A DNA stretch of 39,315 bases from Paracoccaceae bacterium (GTDB lineage: Bacteria; Pseudomonadota; Alphaproteobacteria; Rhodobacterales; Rhodobacteraceae): positions 1 to 39,315 of the forward strand of contig CACPHA010000011.1 in NCBI GenBank assembly GCA_902633655.1. Direction: 5' to 3'. Positions 19,255 to 29,294 of the stretch are shown in pieces. How positions within the stretch are numbered: position 1 is the stretch's first letter; each line of letters opens with the position of its first letter. A program made the position numbers and the translations under genes. Under the pieces are notes generated by a model. It did not search any database and was not told the origin of the DNA. It saw only the letters and a list, made by a program, of their open reading frames with translations.

Positions 19255-20055
19255 ATGAGCGATCTTGAACCAGGCAGAACAGCGGACATTATACTTGAAA
19301 CCCGGGGCTTAACTAAGCATTATGGTGGTGTTCACGCGCTGGAAGACGCTAATTTTGTTCTTCGGAAAGGTGAGCACATTGCCATCGTTGGCGATAATGG
19401 CGCGGGCAAGTCAACATTCGTCCGACAGATAACGGGAGTTGAACAACGGACCCGCGGTGATATTATATTTGACGGTGGCAGTGTCAATTTTGCAGGGCCG
19501 CTAGAGGCACGTGAAGCTGGCATTGAAACTGTCTTTCAGACGCTTGCATTGGCTGACGACTTAGACGTCCCCGATAATATTTTTCTGGGGCGGGAAATGA
19601 CAAAATGGAATTGGCTTGGGCCGTTTCGCCTTCTTGACTACAAAGCTATGCGTGAGGCAACTATAGAAGGGCTAAATAAGACCGCTGTGAAAATACCCAA
19701 CATTCGAAATACAATTAAGAATATGTCTGGCGGGCAGCGCCAGTGTGTTGCAATTGCTCGAACGGCCTCCTTCTTCTCGAAGTTGACAATTATGGACGAA
19801 CCAACTGCTGCTCTTGGCGTGCAGGAAACTGCTCAGGTGGAAACTATAATCAAAGCTCTAAAAGAAGCAGGTGAACCACTTATACTGATTAGTCACAATA
19901 TGCGACAAGTCTTCGATTTAGTCGATCGTATCATTGTGTTCCGGCGGGGCCGGATTTGCGCCAATCTAAATCATCAAGATACAGATCCACAGGACGTTGT
20001 GGCCTATATCACTGGTGCCAAAACTGGCAAGGAGTATGAGGCAACGGCTTTATGA
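19255..20055 (+). CDS. Sugar/inositol ABC transporter ATP-binding protein (single-NBD, IatA-like)
   Basis: Walker A GDNGAGKST, signature MSGGQRQCVAIARTASF, Walker B LTIMDEPTAALG. Confidence 0.92.
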   Translation: MSDLEPGRTADIILETRGLTKHYGGVHALEDANFVLRKGEHIAIVGDNGAGKSTFVRQITGVEQRTRGDIIFDGGSVNFAGPLEAREAGIETVFQTLALADDLDVPDNIFLGREMTKWNWLGPFRLLDYKAMREATIEGLNKTAVKIPNIRNTIKNMSGGQRQCVAIARTASFFSKLTIMDEPTAALGVQETAQVETIIKALKEAGEPLILISHNMRQVFDLVDRIIVFRRGRICANLNHQDTDPQDVVAYITGAKTGKEYEATAL

Positions 20056-20840
20056 GCGCAGCGGTGTACAAAAACACAAAGTCTATTATAGCAGGCGGCA
20101 GTCAAGGTCTGGGCTTCGCGATTGCTGAAAGTTTGATTGTAAAGTGGTGTCAGCACTTTATTCTGGCGGCGCGGGACTTGGAAAAAGGTCAATGCGCTGC
20201 TAGGGTACTCACAAATCAAGGTTCCTCTGTCCATTTCCATAAAACGGATTTGTCAGATACTCAAAGCGTTATGTCTATGGTTGACTTTGCGGAAGATAAG
20301 ATTGGTGGAGTTAATGCTTTGATCAACGAAAGCGCATTTACTGATCGCGGGTCTATCGTCAACACCACAGAGGAAGAGTGGGACAGGGTCATAGCAACCG
20401 ACGCCCGAGGACCATTTTTTGCGATACAAAGCGTTGCGAAGCGCGAGGTAAAAGCAGGATCTAGGGCAAGTATCGTAAACATATTAACGATGTCGTCTCA
20501 TTGTGGTCAGACTTTTTTGGCCGGTTATTCAGCATCGAAAGCAACGCTTAGCAACATGACCAAGAATGCAGCCCATGCCTTGCGCAGCTATAAAATTCGA
20601 GTGCGTGGGATAAACATCGGCCGGATGGATACCCCAGGCGAAGATACGATCCAAAGGAAATGGCATGGTGCAAAAGATTGCTGGCCTGAAAAGGCCAAGA
20701 TATCGCAACCTTTTGGTCAGCTTATCAAACCAGAAGAAGTTGCCTGCCTTGTAAGTTATCTTTTAAGCGACCAGTCGGGTGTGATAACTGGATCTATTAT
20801 CGACTTTGATCAAAATATCGCTGGTTCATTTCCAGAATAG
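20052..20840 (+). CDS. SDR-family oxidoreductase
   Basis: GGSQGLGFAIAESLI cofactor motif, YSASKATLSNM catalytic motif. Confidence 0.85.
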   Translation: MSAAVYKNTKSIIAGGSQGLGFAIAESLIVKWCQHFILAARDLEKGQCAARVLTNQGSSVHFHKTDLSDTQSVMSMVDFAEDKIGGVNALINESAFTDRGSIVNTTEEEWDRVIATDARGPFFAIQSVAKREVKAGSRASIVNILTMSSHCGQTFLAGYSASKATLSNMTKNAAHALRSYKIRVRGINIGRMDTPGEDTIQRKWHGAKDCWPEKAKISQPFGQLIKPEEVACLVSYLLSDQSGVITGSIIDFDQNIAGSFPE

Positions 20841-20847
20841 GAAAATT

Positions 20848-21840
20848 ATGGGACTAAAATTTGCAATATTGGGTGCGGGTCGGATCGGGATTGTCCATGC
20901 CCAAGCAATACGTATGATCTCGGGTGCCAAACTTGTTGCAATGGCAGAAACTTCTGAAAAAGCCGCTAAATCAGCGCAACTGGCATTTGGATGTGACCTG
21001 CGTAGCATTGATCAGATTGCCGAATCACCTGATATCGATGCTGTAATCATATGCACACCAACGGATACGCATGCTGATCTGATCGAAAAATTTGCAATGG
21101 CGGGTAAAGCGATTTTCTGCGAAAAACCCATTGATTTGGATGTCGCAAGAGTTCGCGAGTGCCTCACCGTTGTACATAAATGTAAAACAAAATTTATGGT
21201 AGGTTTTAATCGACGGTTTGATCCAGACTTCATGGCTTTAAAATCAGCTATTGATGACGGTCATATTGGCGATATTGAGATGATTGCAATCACCTCTCGT
21301 GATCCAAGTGCCCCACCTTATGAATATATCAGTCGCTCAGGTGGTATTTTTCGTGACATGACAATCCATGATTTTGACATGGCGAGGTGGCTTTTTGGAG
21401 AAGAGGTCGAAAGCGTTCAAGCCGTCGCCTCAGTGCTGACAGATCCCAAAATTGGCGAACTGAATGATTATGACAGTGTTAGCGTCATACTTTGCACTGC
21501 ATCTGGACGGCAATGCACTATTTCTAACTCACGCCGGGCCACCTATGGGTACGACCAGCGCATCGAAGTGCATGGATCACAAGGTATGGTGCAAGCAAAA
21601 AATACCAAAAATTCCAACATCGAAATTGCTGGTTCGAAAGGTTTTAAATCACCACCATTGTTAGATTTTTTCATGACACGGTATCAAGCTGCTTATGCAA
21701 ATGAGATTGCCGCATTTGTAAAAGCTATTGCCCAAAACTCAGAACCACCAACATCAGGAAACGATGGATTAAAAGCACTACTTTTGGCAGACTCTGCAGC
21801 CCTTGCCGTGCAAACTGGAAAATCGATAAAGCTTGCGTGA
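20848..21840 (+). CDS. Gfo/Idh/MocA-family dehydrogenase (inositol 2-dehydrogenase-like)
   Basis: AILGAGRIGIVHAQAIRMISGAKLVAMAE, FCEKPIDLD, FMVGFNRRFDPDFMALK; ATG at 20848 preferred over track start. Confidence 0.85.
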   Translation: MGLKFAILGAGRIGIVHAQAIRMISGAKLVAMAETSEKAAKSAQLAFGCDLRSIDQIAESPDIDAVIICTPTDTHADLIEKFAMAGKAIFCEKPIDLDVARVRECLTVVHKCKTKFMVGFNRRFDPDFMALKSAIDDGHIGDIEMIAITSRDPSAPPYEYISRSGGIFRDMTIHDFDMARWLFGEEVESVQAVASVLTDPKIGELNDYDSVSVILCTASGRQCTISNSRRATYGYDQRIEVHGSQGMVQAKNTKNSNIEIAGSKGFKSPPLLDFFMTRYQAAYANEIAAFVKAIAQNSEPPTSGNDGLKALLLADSAALAVQTGKSIKLA

Positions 21841-21847
21841 GGTAAAA

Positions 21848-23035
21848 ATGTCTTTAAAAAACCGCACTTCTAATAAGGGATATTTTACGGAGGAAAGCTG
21901 TCCAAAGGATGTATTTCTCACTTTAATTTCTGAGAGCTTAGGCGTTCGAGACCTGAGATTTTCTGAGCAAGTCGAAGATAGCATTCCGATTTATTCTGCG
22001 GCCAAAGTTGGAGAAGTCTTGAGTTCAAATGCGCGCCAAGAATTGCTAGCCGAATGGGCGTATGTGCTTGGCGAGCGGTCGGGCATTGTTTTGCTCAAGC
22101 AGGCGATTAGTGATCTTTCCGTTATTGATGAGGTAACAGATGTGTTTAACAAAGTCATTGAAAAAGAGCGCCAAAGTGATTCTGGAGGTGATCATTTTGG
22201 AGAGCGCGGCGCAAATGACCGAATCTGGAATTCGTTGCAAAAATTATGCTTGAGCCATCCGTCCTTGTTTGCACGTTATTTTTCCAGTCAATCTATTGCG
22301 GCAATTTGTGAGGCCTGGCTTGGCCCATGGTCTCAAATGACAAGCCAAGTCAATCTTGTTCGTCCAGGAGGTAAGCCACAGACCTGTCACAGGGATTACC
22401 ATCTTGGTTTTATGAGTTCAGATCAGGTCAAAAGTTTTCCTAAGCATGCGCATCTTTGTTCTGGTGTTTTAACCCTTCAAGGTGCAATTGCCCACTGTGA
22501 TATGTCTATTGAGAGTGGACCGACCAAGCTTTTGCCAAACTCGCAACGTTTTGCACCTGGATATATTGCTGCACAGATGCCAGAATTCCGCGGAATTTTT
22601 GAAGAAAACTATGTTCAATTGCCACTGGAAAAAGGTGACGCAATCTTTTTTAGTCCAGCGCTTTTTCATGCTGCTGGTGAAAACCGATCAAAGGATGTTG
22701 ATCGCATGGTAAATCTATTACAGGTATCTTCCCCTATGGGTCGTTCGCTTGAGTGTATTGACCGGCGCTCCATGGTCAGCGCTTTATTTCCAGTTTTGAA
22801 ATCGTTGAGTCTTTCTGACGGTCAACTTGATGCAGTGATTGCAGCGTCCGCGGAGGCATATCCATTTCCTACAAATCTTGACACGGATCCTCCGATCGGT
22901 GGGCTTGCCTCAGAAAGTCAAGCACAGCTGTTGGCGCGAGCGGTTGCGGAAAATATGAGTACCAAAGATTTTGAAATAGCTTTAGAAAAAAACTACTGTA
23001 GGCGTTTACCACAAAAACACATGATAAATCGATAA
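21848..23035 (+). CDS. Phytanoyl-CoA dioxygenase (PhyH) family Fe(II)/2OG oxygenase
   Basis: LVRPGGKPQTCHRDYHLGF (HxD), AIFFSPALFHAAGENRSKDVDRMVN (distal His and Arg). Confidence 0.8.
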   Translation: MSLKNRTSNKGYFTEESCPKDVFLTLISESLGVRDLRFSEQVEDSIPIYSAAKVGEVLSSNARQELLAEWAYVLGERSGIVLLKQAISDLSVIDEVTDVFNKVIEKERQSDSGGDHFGERGANDRIWNSLQKLCLSHPSLFARYFSSQSIAAICEAWLGPWSQMTSQVNLVRPGGKPQTCHRDYHLGFMSSDQVKSFPKHAHLCSGVLTLQGAIAHCDMSIESGPTKLLPNSQRFAPGYIAAQMPEFRGIFEENYVQLPLEKGDAIFFSPALFHAAGENRSKDVDRMVNLLQVSSPMGRSLECIDRRSMVSALFPVLKSLSLSDGQLDAVIAASAEAYPFPTNLDTDPPIGGLASESQAQLLARAVAENMSTKDFEIALEKNYCRRLPQKHMINR

Positions 23036-23066
23036 GGCAGGCGCTTCTATGGGGGCTTAGTTCAAA

Positions 23067-24137
23067 ATGACAAGCAAATATTCTTTGCATAATGCAAGAA
23101 GAAGCGACTGGCAAAATGAAGGTCTAGCATCACCTAGATGGTTCAAGCCAAAAGTAGATCGTGATGAAATTCGAATTCTAATGCAGAAATCAGACCAGAT
23201 TGCCCTTAGAGATACAATCATCTGGCTTGGTGGGCTAGCCCTTAGCGGGTATTTAGGCGTTTTACTTTGGCCCTCGTGGTGGTCTCTGCCAATTTGGATG
23301 TGTTACGGCGTACTTTACGGATCTGCTTCGGACTCACGCTGGCATGAATGCGGTCATAGGACGGCCTTTAAAACAGAATGGATGAACAATGCTGTCTATC
23401 AAATTGCTAGTTTCATGTTAATCCGAAATCCAGTTGTCTGGAAAGCAAGCCATGTGAGACATCATACGGATACGATTATAGTTGGACGCGATCCTGAAAT
23501 AGTAGCCATGCGCCCACCAGATCTTTTACGTATTTTCTTAAATTTATTTGGGCTTATTGATACCTATATTCTGTTGAAACGGATGGGACTTCACATCGTA
23601 GGGCGTCTCCACCCAGATGAGTTAACATACGTGCGCAAAGAAGATCGACCGCGCGTCTTTTTCATAGCCCGAATTTGGTTAGGTATCTATACCTTCACAA
23701 CAGTTATAGCACTATGGTCAAGCTCAATTTTACCTTTTTTTCTGATCGGATTTCCACGCTTATATGGCGCTTGGCACCACGTTATGACTGGTCTGCTGCA
23801 ACATCTTGGACTGGCGGAAAATGTCACAGACCACAGGTTGAATACGCGCACAGTGCTTATGAACCCGATTAGTCGATTTATCTACCTAAATATGAATTAT
23901 CATTTGGAGCATCATCTTTTCACAATGGTGCCTTATTATAATTTGCCAAAACTACATAGTCTTATAGAAAAAGAGGTGCCAGTACCGGACAAATCGATCT
24001 TTACCGCATTTAAGCGGCTTTTACCTGTACTTATAAAGCAGCTCCGCTATCAGAATGCCGTGATTATTCCCAAACTGCCGAAAGGAGCGACCCCCTATGG
24101 TCCTGAGGTTGAAAAACTCAAACCACATGCGATCTAA
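23067..24137 (+). CDS. Membrane fatty-acid-desaturase/hydroxylase superfamily protein (MocD-like candidate)
   Basis: Histidine boxes HECGHR, HVRHHTD, MNYHLEHHLFTMVPYYNLPKLH. Confidence 0.9.
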   Translation: MTSKYSLHNARRSDWQNEGLASPRWFKPKVDRDEIRILMQKSDQIALRDTIIWLGGLALSGYLGVLLWPSWWSLPIWMCYGVLYGSASDSRWHECGHRTAFKTEWMNNAVYQIASFMLIRNPVVWKASHVRHHTDTIIVGRDPEIVAMRPPDLLRIFLNLFGLIDTYILLKRMGLHIVGRLHPDELTYVRKEDRPRVFFIARIWLGIYTFTTVIALWSSSILPFFLIGFPRLYGAWHHVMTGLLQHLGLAENVTDHRLNTRTVLMNPISRFIYLNMNYHLEHHLFTMVPYYNLPKLHSLIEKEVPVPDKSIFTAFKRLLPVLIKQLRYQNAVIIPKLPKGATPYGPEVEKLKPHAI

Positions 24138-24143
24138 TCCAAG

Positions 24144-25286
24144 CTAAGTACGGAACATCGGGGGACGAGCCTCCGTCCAAGCTCCATTGTTTTTGGCAGA
24201 GTAAACAGCTGCATAGACTGCGGCCATTGAACGAACTCCATCCTCTGCCAATGGCAAGGCGTCTCTTGGTTTCCCTCGAATTGCATCAGCCAGATCACAG
24301 TACATATTTGCCACTGCTAATGGGAAACCCTCCGGATGCGCGATTGCAGCTCGACTTAAACGTTCGGCTTCTGTGTGAAGGCCATTCTCGCCCTTCTCAA
24401 TTATCTGCGTTCTGCCACCAAGAGGAGTGTAGATTAATTGGTTTGGATGTTCAGAAAACCATCTTAGGCCTCCAATTTCTCCAAAAATCTGCAGTTCAAA
24501 TCCATGTTGACGACCGATTGCAACTGACGACGTCCAAAGACGACCTACCGTCCCTTTGGTCAGTCTAAAATTGACCATTGCATCATCTTCAAGCTGCCGG
24601 CTTGCAATAGTTGACGCAAAATCAGCAGACAAGTTTTTGATCTGATCATCACAAACAAAACTTGCCATATGCAGTGCATGAATACCGCAATCTGCGAATT
24701 GACCAGAGACGCCGGCCATTTCAGGGTCATAACGCCAACGTACGCGGGGATTATCGGCGTCAGCAGCGTTGCCATGGTGACCATGACTAAAATTCGTTAC
24801 GACTAATCGAATTTTACCAAGTTCCTTTGCCCTTACCATAGCTCGAGCTTGACGCACCATTGGATAAGCAGAGTAGCAATAATTCACAGAGCAAATTTTT
24901 CCATATTGTTTAGCAATTCGTGTAATTTCTTCTCCTTCTTCCACAGTCATCGTCATAGGCTTTTCACAAAGCACATTAAATCCAGCCTCCAGGAAAGCCT
25001 TCGTTATCTCAAAGTGAGTACTGTTTGGTGTTGCAACAGTTACAAGATCTAAGCGATCTGTCCGATCCTTTTCACAAGCAAGCATCTCTTTCCAATCTCC
25101 ATATGCTCGAGATGCATTTATGCCTAATTTTCGAGCATACTTCCGACCTGCTTCAGGCCTATGATCCAAAGCTCCGGCTACAAAATCAAAAAGGCCATCT
25201 GCTTGTGCACCTAGTCGATGCGCATGACCAATCTGACTTCTTTCACCGCCACCAATCATTCCCCAGTTTAATTTTGCCATATTCAA
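24144..25286 (-). CDS. Gfo/Idh/MocA-family oxidoreductase
   Basis: WGMIGGGERSQIGHAHRLGAQ, VLCEKPMTMTVEEGEEI, GVSGQFADCGIHALHMASFV. Confidence 0.9.
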   Translation of the reverse strand: MNMAKLNWGMIGGGERSQIGHAHRLGAQADGLFDFVAGALDHRPEAGRKYARKLGINASRAYGDWKEMLACEKDRTDRLDLVTVATPNSTHFEITKAFLEAGFNVLCEKPMTMTVEEGEEITRIAKQYGKICSVNYCYSAYPMVRQARAMVRAKELGKIRLVVTNFSHGHHGNAADADNPRVRWRYDPEMAGVSGQFADCGIHALHMASFVCDDQIKNLSADFASTIASRQLEDDAMVNFRLTKGTVGRLWTSSVAIGRQHGFELQIFGEIGGLRWFSEHPNQLIYTPLGGRTQIIEKGENGLHTEAERLSRAAIAHPEGFPLAVANMYCDLADAIRGKPRDALPLAEDGVRSMAAVYAAVYSAKNNGAWTEARPPMFRT

Positions 25287-25292
25287 TCACCC

Positions 25293-26186
25293 TCAGACAA
25301 AACCAATTCTTTCCAAATATTCACGATTTTTTTGGGCATCGCCAAAACTATCAGGATTAAGTGTTGGATCACAATCCTGTTCAATTGTGCACCAACCTTC
25401 AAACCCTTTTTCAAGCAACAAATGGCGTACAGCTGGAAGATCAACTTCGCCCTCTTCTAAAGTACAAAAAATACCCATTCCACATGCGTCATAGAAACCA
25501 GTCCGGTTTTCGATCACTTTCGATTTCACTTTTGGGTCAGTTGATTTAAAGTGCACATAAGTGATCCTATCCATATACCGCTTCATAAAATCCACTGGAT
25601 CGAAACCGGCATAGGTACAATGACCAGTATCAAGGCATAGTTTCATTAGATCAGGATCAACTTCTTCCAACAGCCGTTCAACTTCAGGCTCAAAATCCAT
25701 AAAACCTCCCGCATGGGGGTGGAGTTCAGGGATAAGTCCGTACTCGTCAGCGCCCATTTTTGCAATAGAAACAAGACGGTCACGATAGGACGTCCACTCA
25801 TTTTCATCCATTTGCTCTGCTTCATTTCCCCGACCCGCAGTGGGCGCGCGACGTGGAGAAATGGAGTCAATCAGCACGAAATGATCTGCGCCGTGCGCCG
25901 TAAGTGCTTCGCAGGTACGCTTTGCACCGTCTAAAACGTCCTCCCACTTATCAGGATCATGAAAGGGCCGAAAGACAACACCACCAATCAGCTCCAGGCC
26001 AAATTCATCAAGGGCTTCTGAAAATTCCACCGGATCCTCGGGCATAAATCCGACTGGACCCAGTTCGATACCCTTATAACCAGCTGCTGAACATTCGCTA
26101 AGCACCTTGCGCCAACTCGGGTTCCGTGGATCATCTGCAAACTCAACTCCCCATGAGCAAGGAGCATTTCCAATCCTGATTGACAT
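25293..26186 (-). CDS. TIM-barrel sugar isomerase/dehydratase (IolE/IolI/MocC-like)
   Basis: MSIRIGNAPCSWGVEF...YKGIELGPVGFMP...LIPELHPHAGGFMD...KLCLDTGHCTYAGFDP...GWCTIEQDCDPT; ATG at 26186 preferred over track start. Confidence 0.85.
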   Translation of the reverse strand: MSIRIGNAPCSWGVEFADDPRNPSWRKVLSECSAAGYKGIELGPVGFMPEDPVEFSEALDEFGLELIGGVVFRPFHDPDKWEDVLDGAKRTCEALTAHGADHFVLIDSISPRRAPTAGRGNEAEQMDENEWTSYRDRLVSIAKMGADEYGLIPELHPHAGGFMDFEPEVERLLEEVDPDLMKLCLDTGHCTYAGFDPVDFMKRYMDRITYVHFKSTDPKVKSKVIENRTGFYDACGMGIFCTLEEGEVDLPAVRHLLLEKGFEGWCTIEQDCDPTLNPDSFGDAQKNREYLERIGFV

Positions 26187-26196
26187 ACGGTTCTCC

Positions 26197-27300
26197 TCAA
26201 ACTTGACGCACAGATGTCCATGATCCACTTTTAGCAGAGCTGTGAACAGCATCTATTACTTCGGCAACTGCAAGCCCATCACGAAATGTCGGCCATACTG
26301 CCTGCTCTGTCTCAATGGCATTCAGGAAGTCCTTGGCTTCAATGATAATTGTATCCTGATAACCAGTGCCATGTCCCGGGCCCAGACAAAAGGATTCGTA
26401 ATCTGGGTGTTGTGGACCCGCCAGTATTTTTTGAAATCCCTGAACCGAAGTGTCGCTAGAGGGCTTATAAAGCCAAAGTGCATTTTGATCTTCTTGATCA
26501 AACCTAATTGCGCCTTTCGTCCCATATATGTCATAAGCGTACCCCATTTTTCGTCCCATTGCGATCCGGCTAGAATAAATGTGCCCCATCACTCCACTTG
26601 AAAACCGACACATAATAGAAGCATGATCATCATTCGTTACTTTGCCACCAGGTCGACCTCTATGGACTGTTTCAAGATCTGAAGAGACCTTTTCAATCGG
26701 TCCCATCAAAGCAAGCGCAGCATTAATAGGGTGTGGAGCAAGATCACCCATATTTCCGTTAGCAAGACCTTCACAGCGCCACGTAAACGGGTCTTCCGGT
26801 CGGGCCAAGAAATCTTCTTCGTGCATACCGCGGAACCATGTAATATCACCAATTTCTCCACGTTCTATCAATTGACGAGCAAATTGACTCACCGGCGTTC
26901 GTATGTAATTAAACCCGACCATATTGGTAACATTGGCACTTTCAGCTGCATCAACCATCGCTCGAGCATCTTCTAAAGTCGATGCCAATGGTTTTTCACA
27001 AAGCACAGGTTTATCTAGTGATAGTGCAGCTTCTGCAATCGCTCGATGGGTATCTTGAGGAGAAGCAATTACCACGGCTTCCACCTTTGGATCTGAAACC
27101 AGCTGTTCCCAATTCAATGCTGCGTTTTCAAAGCCATATTTTGTTTTATAAACCTCTGCGCTTTTAATTGACGTTGCGGCGACTGATTGAAGCTTTGGGC
27201 GTAATTTCGTATTGAAAATTGCAGCAACAGCAGACATCGCCACTGCATGTGCTTTACCCATATATCCACCGCCAACGATGCCTATTCCAATATCCGTCAC
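26197..27300 (-). CDS. Gfo/Idh/MocA-family oxidoreductase
   Basis: IGIVGGGYMGKAHAVAMSAV, VLCEKPLASTLEDARAMV, MGDLAPHPINAALALMGPI. Confidence 0.9.
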   Translation of the reverse strand: MTDIGIGIVGGGYMGKAHAVAMSAVAAIFNTKLRPKLQSVAATSIKSAEVYKTKYGFENAALNWEQLVSDPKVEAVVIASPQDTHRAIAEAALSLDKPVLCEKPLASTLEDARAMVDAAESANVTNMVGFNYIRTPVSQFARQLIERGEIGDITWFRGMHEEDFLARPEDPFTWRCEGLANGNMGDLAPHPINAALALMGPIEKVSSDLETVHRGRPGGKVTNDDHASIMCRFSSGVMGHIYSSRIAMGRKMGYAYDIYGTKGAIRFDQEDQNALWLYKPSSDTSVQGFQKILAGPQHPDYESFCLGPGHGTGYQDTIIIEAKDFLNAIETEQAVWPTFRDGLAVAEVIDAVHSSAKSGSWTSVRQV

Positions 27301-27329
27301 ACCCTAAGCACCCCAAGCTCAAATAATAT

Positions 27330-27343
27330 TGCAACCGGTTGCA
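27330..27343. promoter_or_regulatory. Candidate LacI-family operator in the divergent iol promoter region
   Basis: Perfect 14-bp palindrome TGCAACCGGTTGCA centred on CG, between divergent 26197..27300(-) and iolD(+); a LacI-family gene lies at 32029. Confidence 0.7.
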
Positions 27344-27425
27344 GAAACTGTAAACATGATGGCAATTGTCTGCAAGAGACAATAAATTTGTTTGAAATTT
27401 GTCTTATCCGGTTTTTGGGAGAAAT

Positions 27426-29294
27426 ATGGTGGGTGTTTCTTATATTCGTTTGACCACAGCGCAAGCTTTAATCAAATGGTTAGCCAATCAATTCATCGAA
27501 ATTGGTGGAAAAGAGCAACGTATTTGTGGTGGAGGTTTTGGAATTTTTGGACATGGAAATGTCACCTGCCTGGGTGAGGCATTAAATACCCACAAGGAAG
27601 AATTACCCCTTTATCGTGGACAAAACGAGCAAAGTATGGGTTTTGCAGCAGCTGGCTATTCCAAACAGTGGCTTAGGCAGCGATTTATGTTTTGTACTGC
27701 GTCCGCGGGACCTGGAACATTGAACCTTGTCACAGCTTCGGCACTCGGGCATGCGAACCGTTTACCGATGCTTTTTTTATGCGGAGACACCTTTCTAACT
27801 CGACTTCCAGATCCTGTATTACAACAGATGGAAAATTTCAACGATCCAACCTTTGGAGCAAATGATGCTTTTAAGCCAATTACTCGTTATTGGGATCGTA
27901 TCACACATCCTGCCCAGATCATTCAATCCCTGCCAAATGCATTAGCTACTCTACTTGATCCAGCTGACTGCGGTCCCGCCTTCCTTGGCTTGCCACAAGA
28001 TGTACAAGGTTGGTATTATGACTATCCTAATACTTTTTTTGAAAGAAGATTGCATCGAATTCGTAGGCAATCTCCAGATCCTAAAGAAATTTTGGATGCT
28101 AGATACATCTTGAAATCCGCAAGACGCCCAATGATCATTGCAGGCGGCGGTGTTCAGTATTCATGCGCTACAGAAGAGCTCAATGATTTTGCAGTCAAAC
28201 ACCAAATTCCAGTCGTTGAAACCATTGCAGGGCGAGCAAATATGCTGCATCAAGATGCGTTCAACTGTGGGCCAATTGGGGTAACTGGTTCAAATTCCGC
28301 CAATAAACTTGCGGAAAAAGCCGATGTAATCCTTGCTGTAGGGACACGACTTCAAGATTTCACAACGGGTTCTTGGGCGGCGTTTGACCATGCGGCGAAA
28401 TTCGTATCTATCAACGCAGGTCGCTTTGACGCCGGCAAGCACCAATCTCAACCCGTTGTTGGTGATGCAAAAGTATCTTTAAAGGCGTTGTCAGCATCGC
28501 TTGATTATAGTGCGCCTAAGGAATGGGTTTCTTTTGCGCATGAAGAGAGCAAAAAATGGGATGCCTATGTGGCGGCCAATGTATCTTATGGCCATAATAA
28601 GCCAAATTCCTATGCACAGGCGATCGGCGTGGTGAACGCACTTTGTGACAGCCGAGATAGGGTTGTTGCGGCGGCAGGCGGGCTTCCAGCTGAAATCACG
28701 GCTAATTGGCGTACGCTTGACCTTTGCACAGTAGACGTTGAGTTTGGTTTCTCCTGTATGGGATATGAAATCGCAGGGGCATGGGGCGCCCGTATAGCAC
28801 AAGCTGAGAGAGAACCAGAGAGAGATACTATTTCTTTCTGCGGCGATGGTTCTTACCTCATGCTGAATTCCGACATTTATTCTTCTGTCCTCAGTCAGAA
28901 GAAACTCATTATCCTTGTGCTTGATAATGGTGGCTTTGCGGTTATCAACAAGCTACAGAATAACACCGGAAACGATAGCTTTAACAATCTTTTTATTGAT
29001 TGCCCCACGATCAAAGAGGCCTTTTCTGTGGATTTTGCAGCCCATTCGGCTTCCATGGGTGCATTATCAGAAAAAGTGACTTCTCCAGAAGAATTAAAAG
29101 AGGCTTTTAGGCGTGCAAAAGCTAGCCATAAAACCTATGTCATTGTGATGGATGTAGATGCTCATGAAGGATGGACAGACGAGGGTCACGCTTGGTGGGA
29201 GGTTGGAACTCCGTCAATCAGCGACAACGAAAAAGTGCGTCAAGGTCACGCGGATGTCGAAGCAGGACGGTTAAAGCAGCGTAGAGGTGTTTAA
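27426..29294 (+). CDS. iolD: 3D-(3,5/4)-trihydroxycyclohexane-1,2-dione acylhydrolase (ThDP-dependent) IolD
   Basis: FGIFGHGNVTCLGEAL, YRGQNEQSMGFAAAGYSKQ, ThDP-binding region FCGDGSYLMLNSDIYSSVLSQKKLIILVLDNGGFAVINKLQ. Confidence 0.95.
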   Translation: MVGVSYIRLTTAQALIKWLANQFIEIGGKEQRICGGGFGIFGHGNVTCLGEALNTHKEELPLYRGQNEQSMGFAAAGYSKQWLRQRFMFCTASAGPGTLNLVTASALGHANRLPMLFLCGDTFLTRLPDPVLQQMENFNDPTFGANDAFKPITRYWDRITHPAQIIQSLPNALATLLDPADCGPAFLGLPQDVQGWYYDYPNTFFERRLHRIRRQSPDPKEILDARYILKSARRPMIIAGGGVQYSCATEELNDFAVKHQIPVVETIAGRANMLHQDAFNCGPIGVTGSNSANKLAEKADVILAVGTRLQDFTTGSWAAFDHAAKFVSINAGRFDAGKHQSQPVVGDAKVSLKALSASLDYSAPKEWVSFAHEESKKWDAYVAANVSYGHNKPNSYAQAIGVVNALCDSRDRVVAAAGGLPAEITANWRTLDLCTVDVEFGFSCMGYEIAGAWGARIAQAEREPERDTISFCGDGSYLMLNSDIYSSVLSQKKLIILVLDNGGFAVINKLQNNTGNDSFNNLFIDCPTIKEAFSVDFAAHSASMGALSEKVTSPEELKEAFRRAKASHKTYVIVMDVDAHEGWTDEGHAWWEVGTPSISDNEKVRQGHADVEAGRLKQRRGV

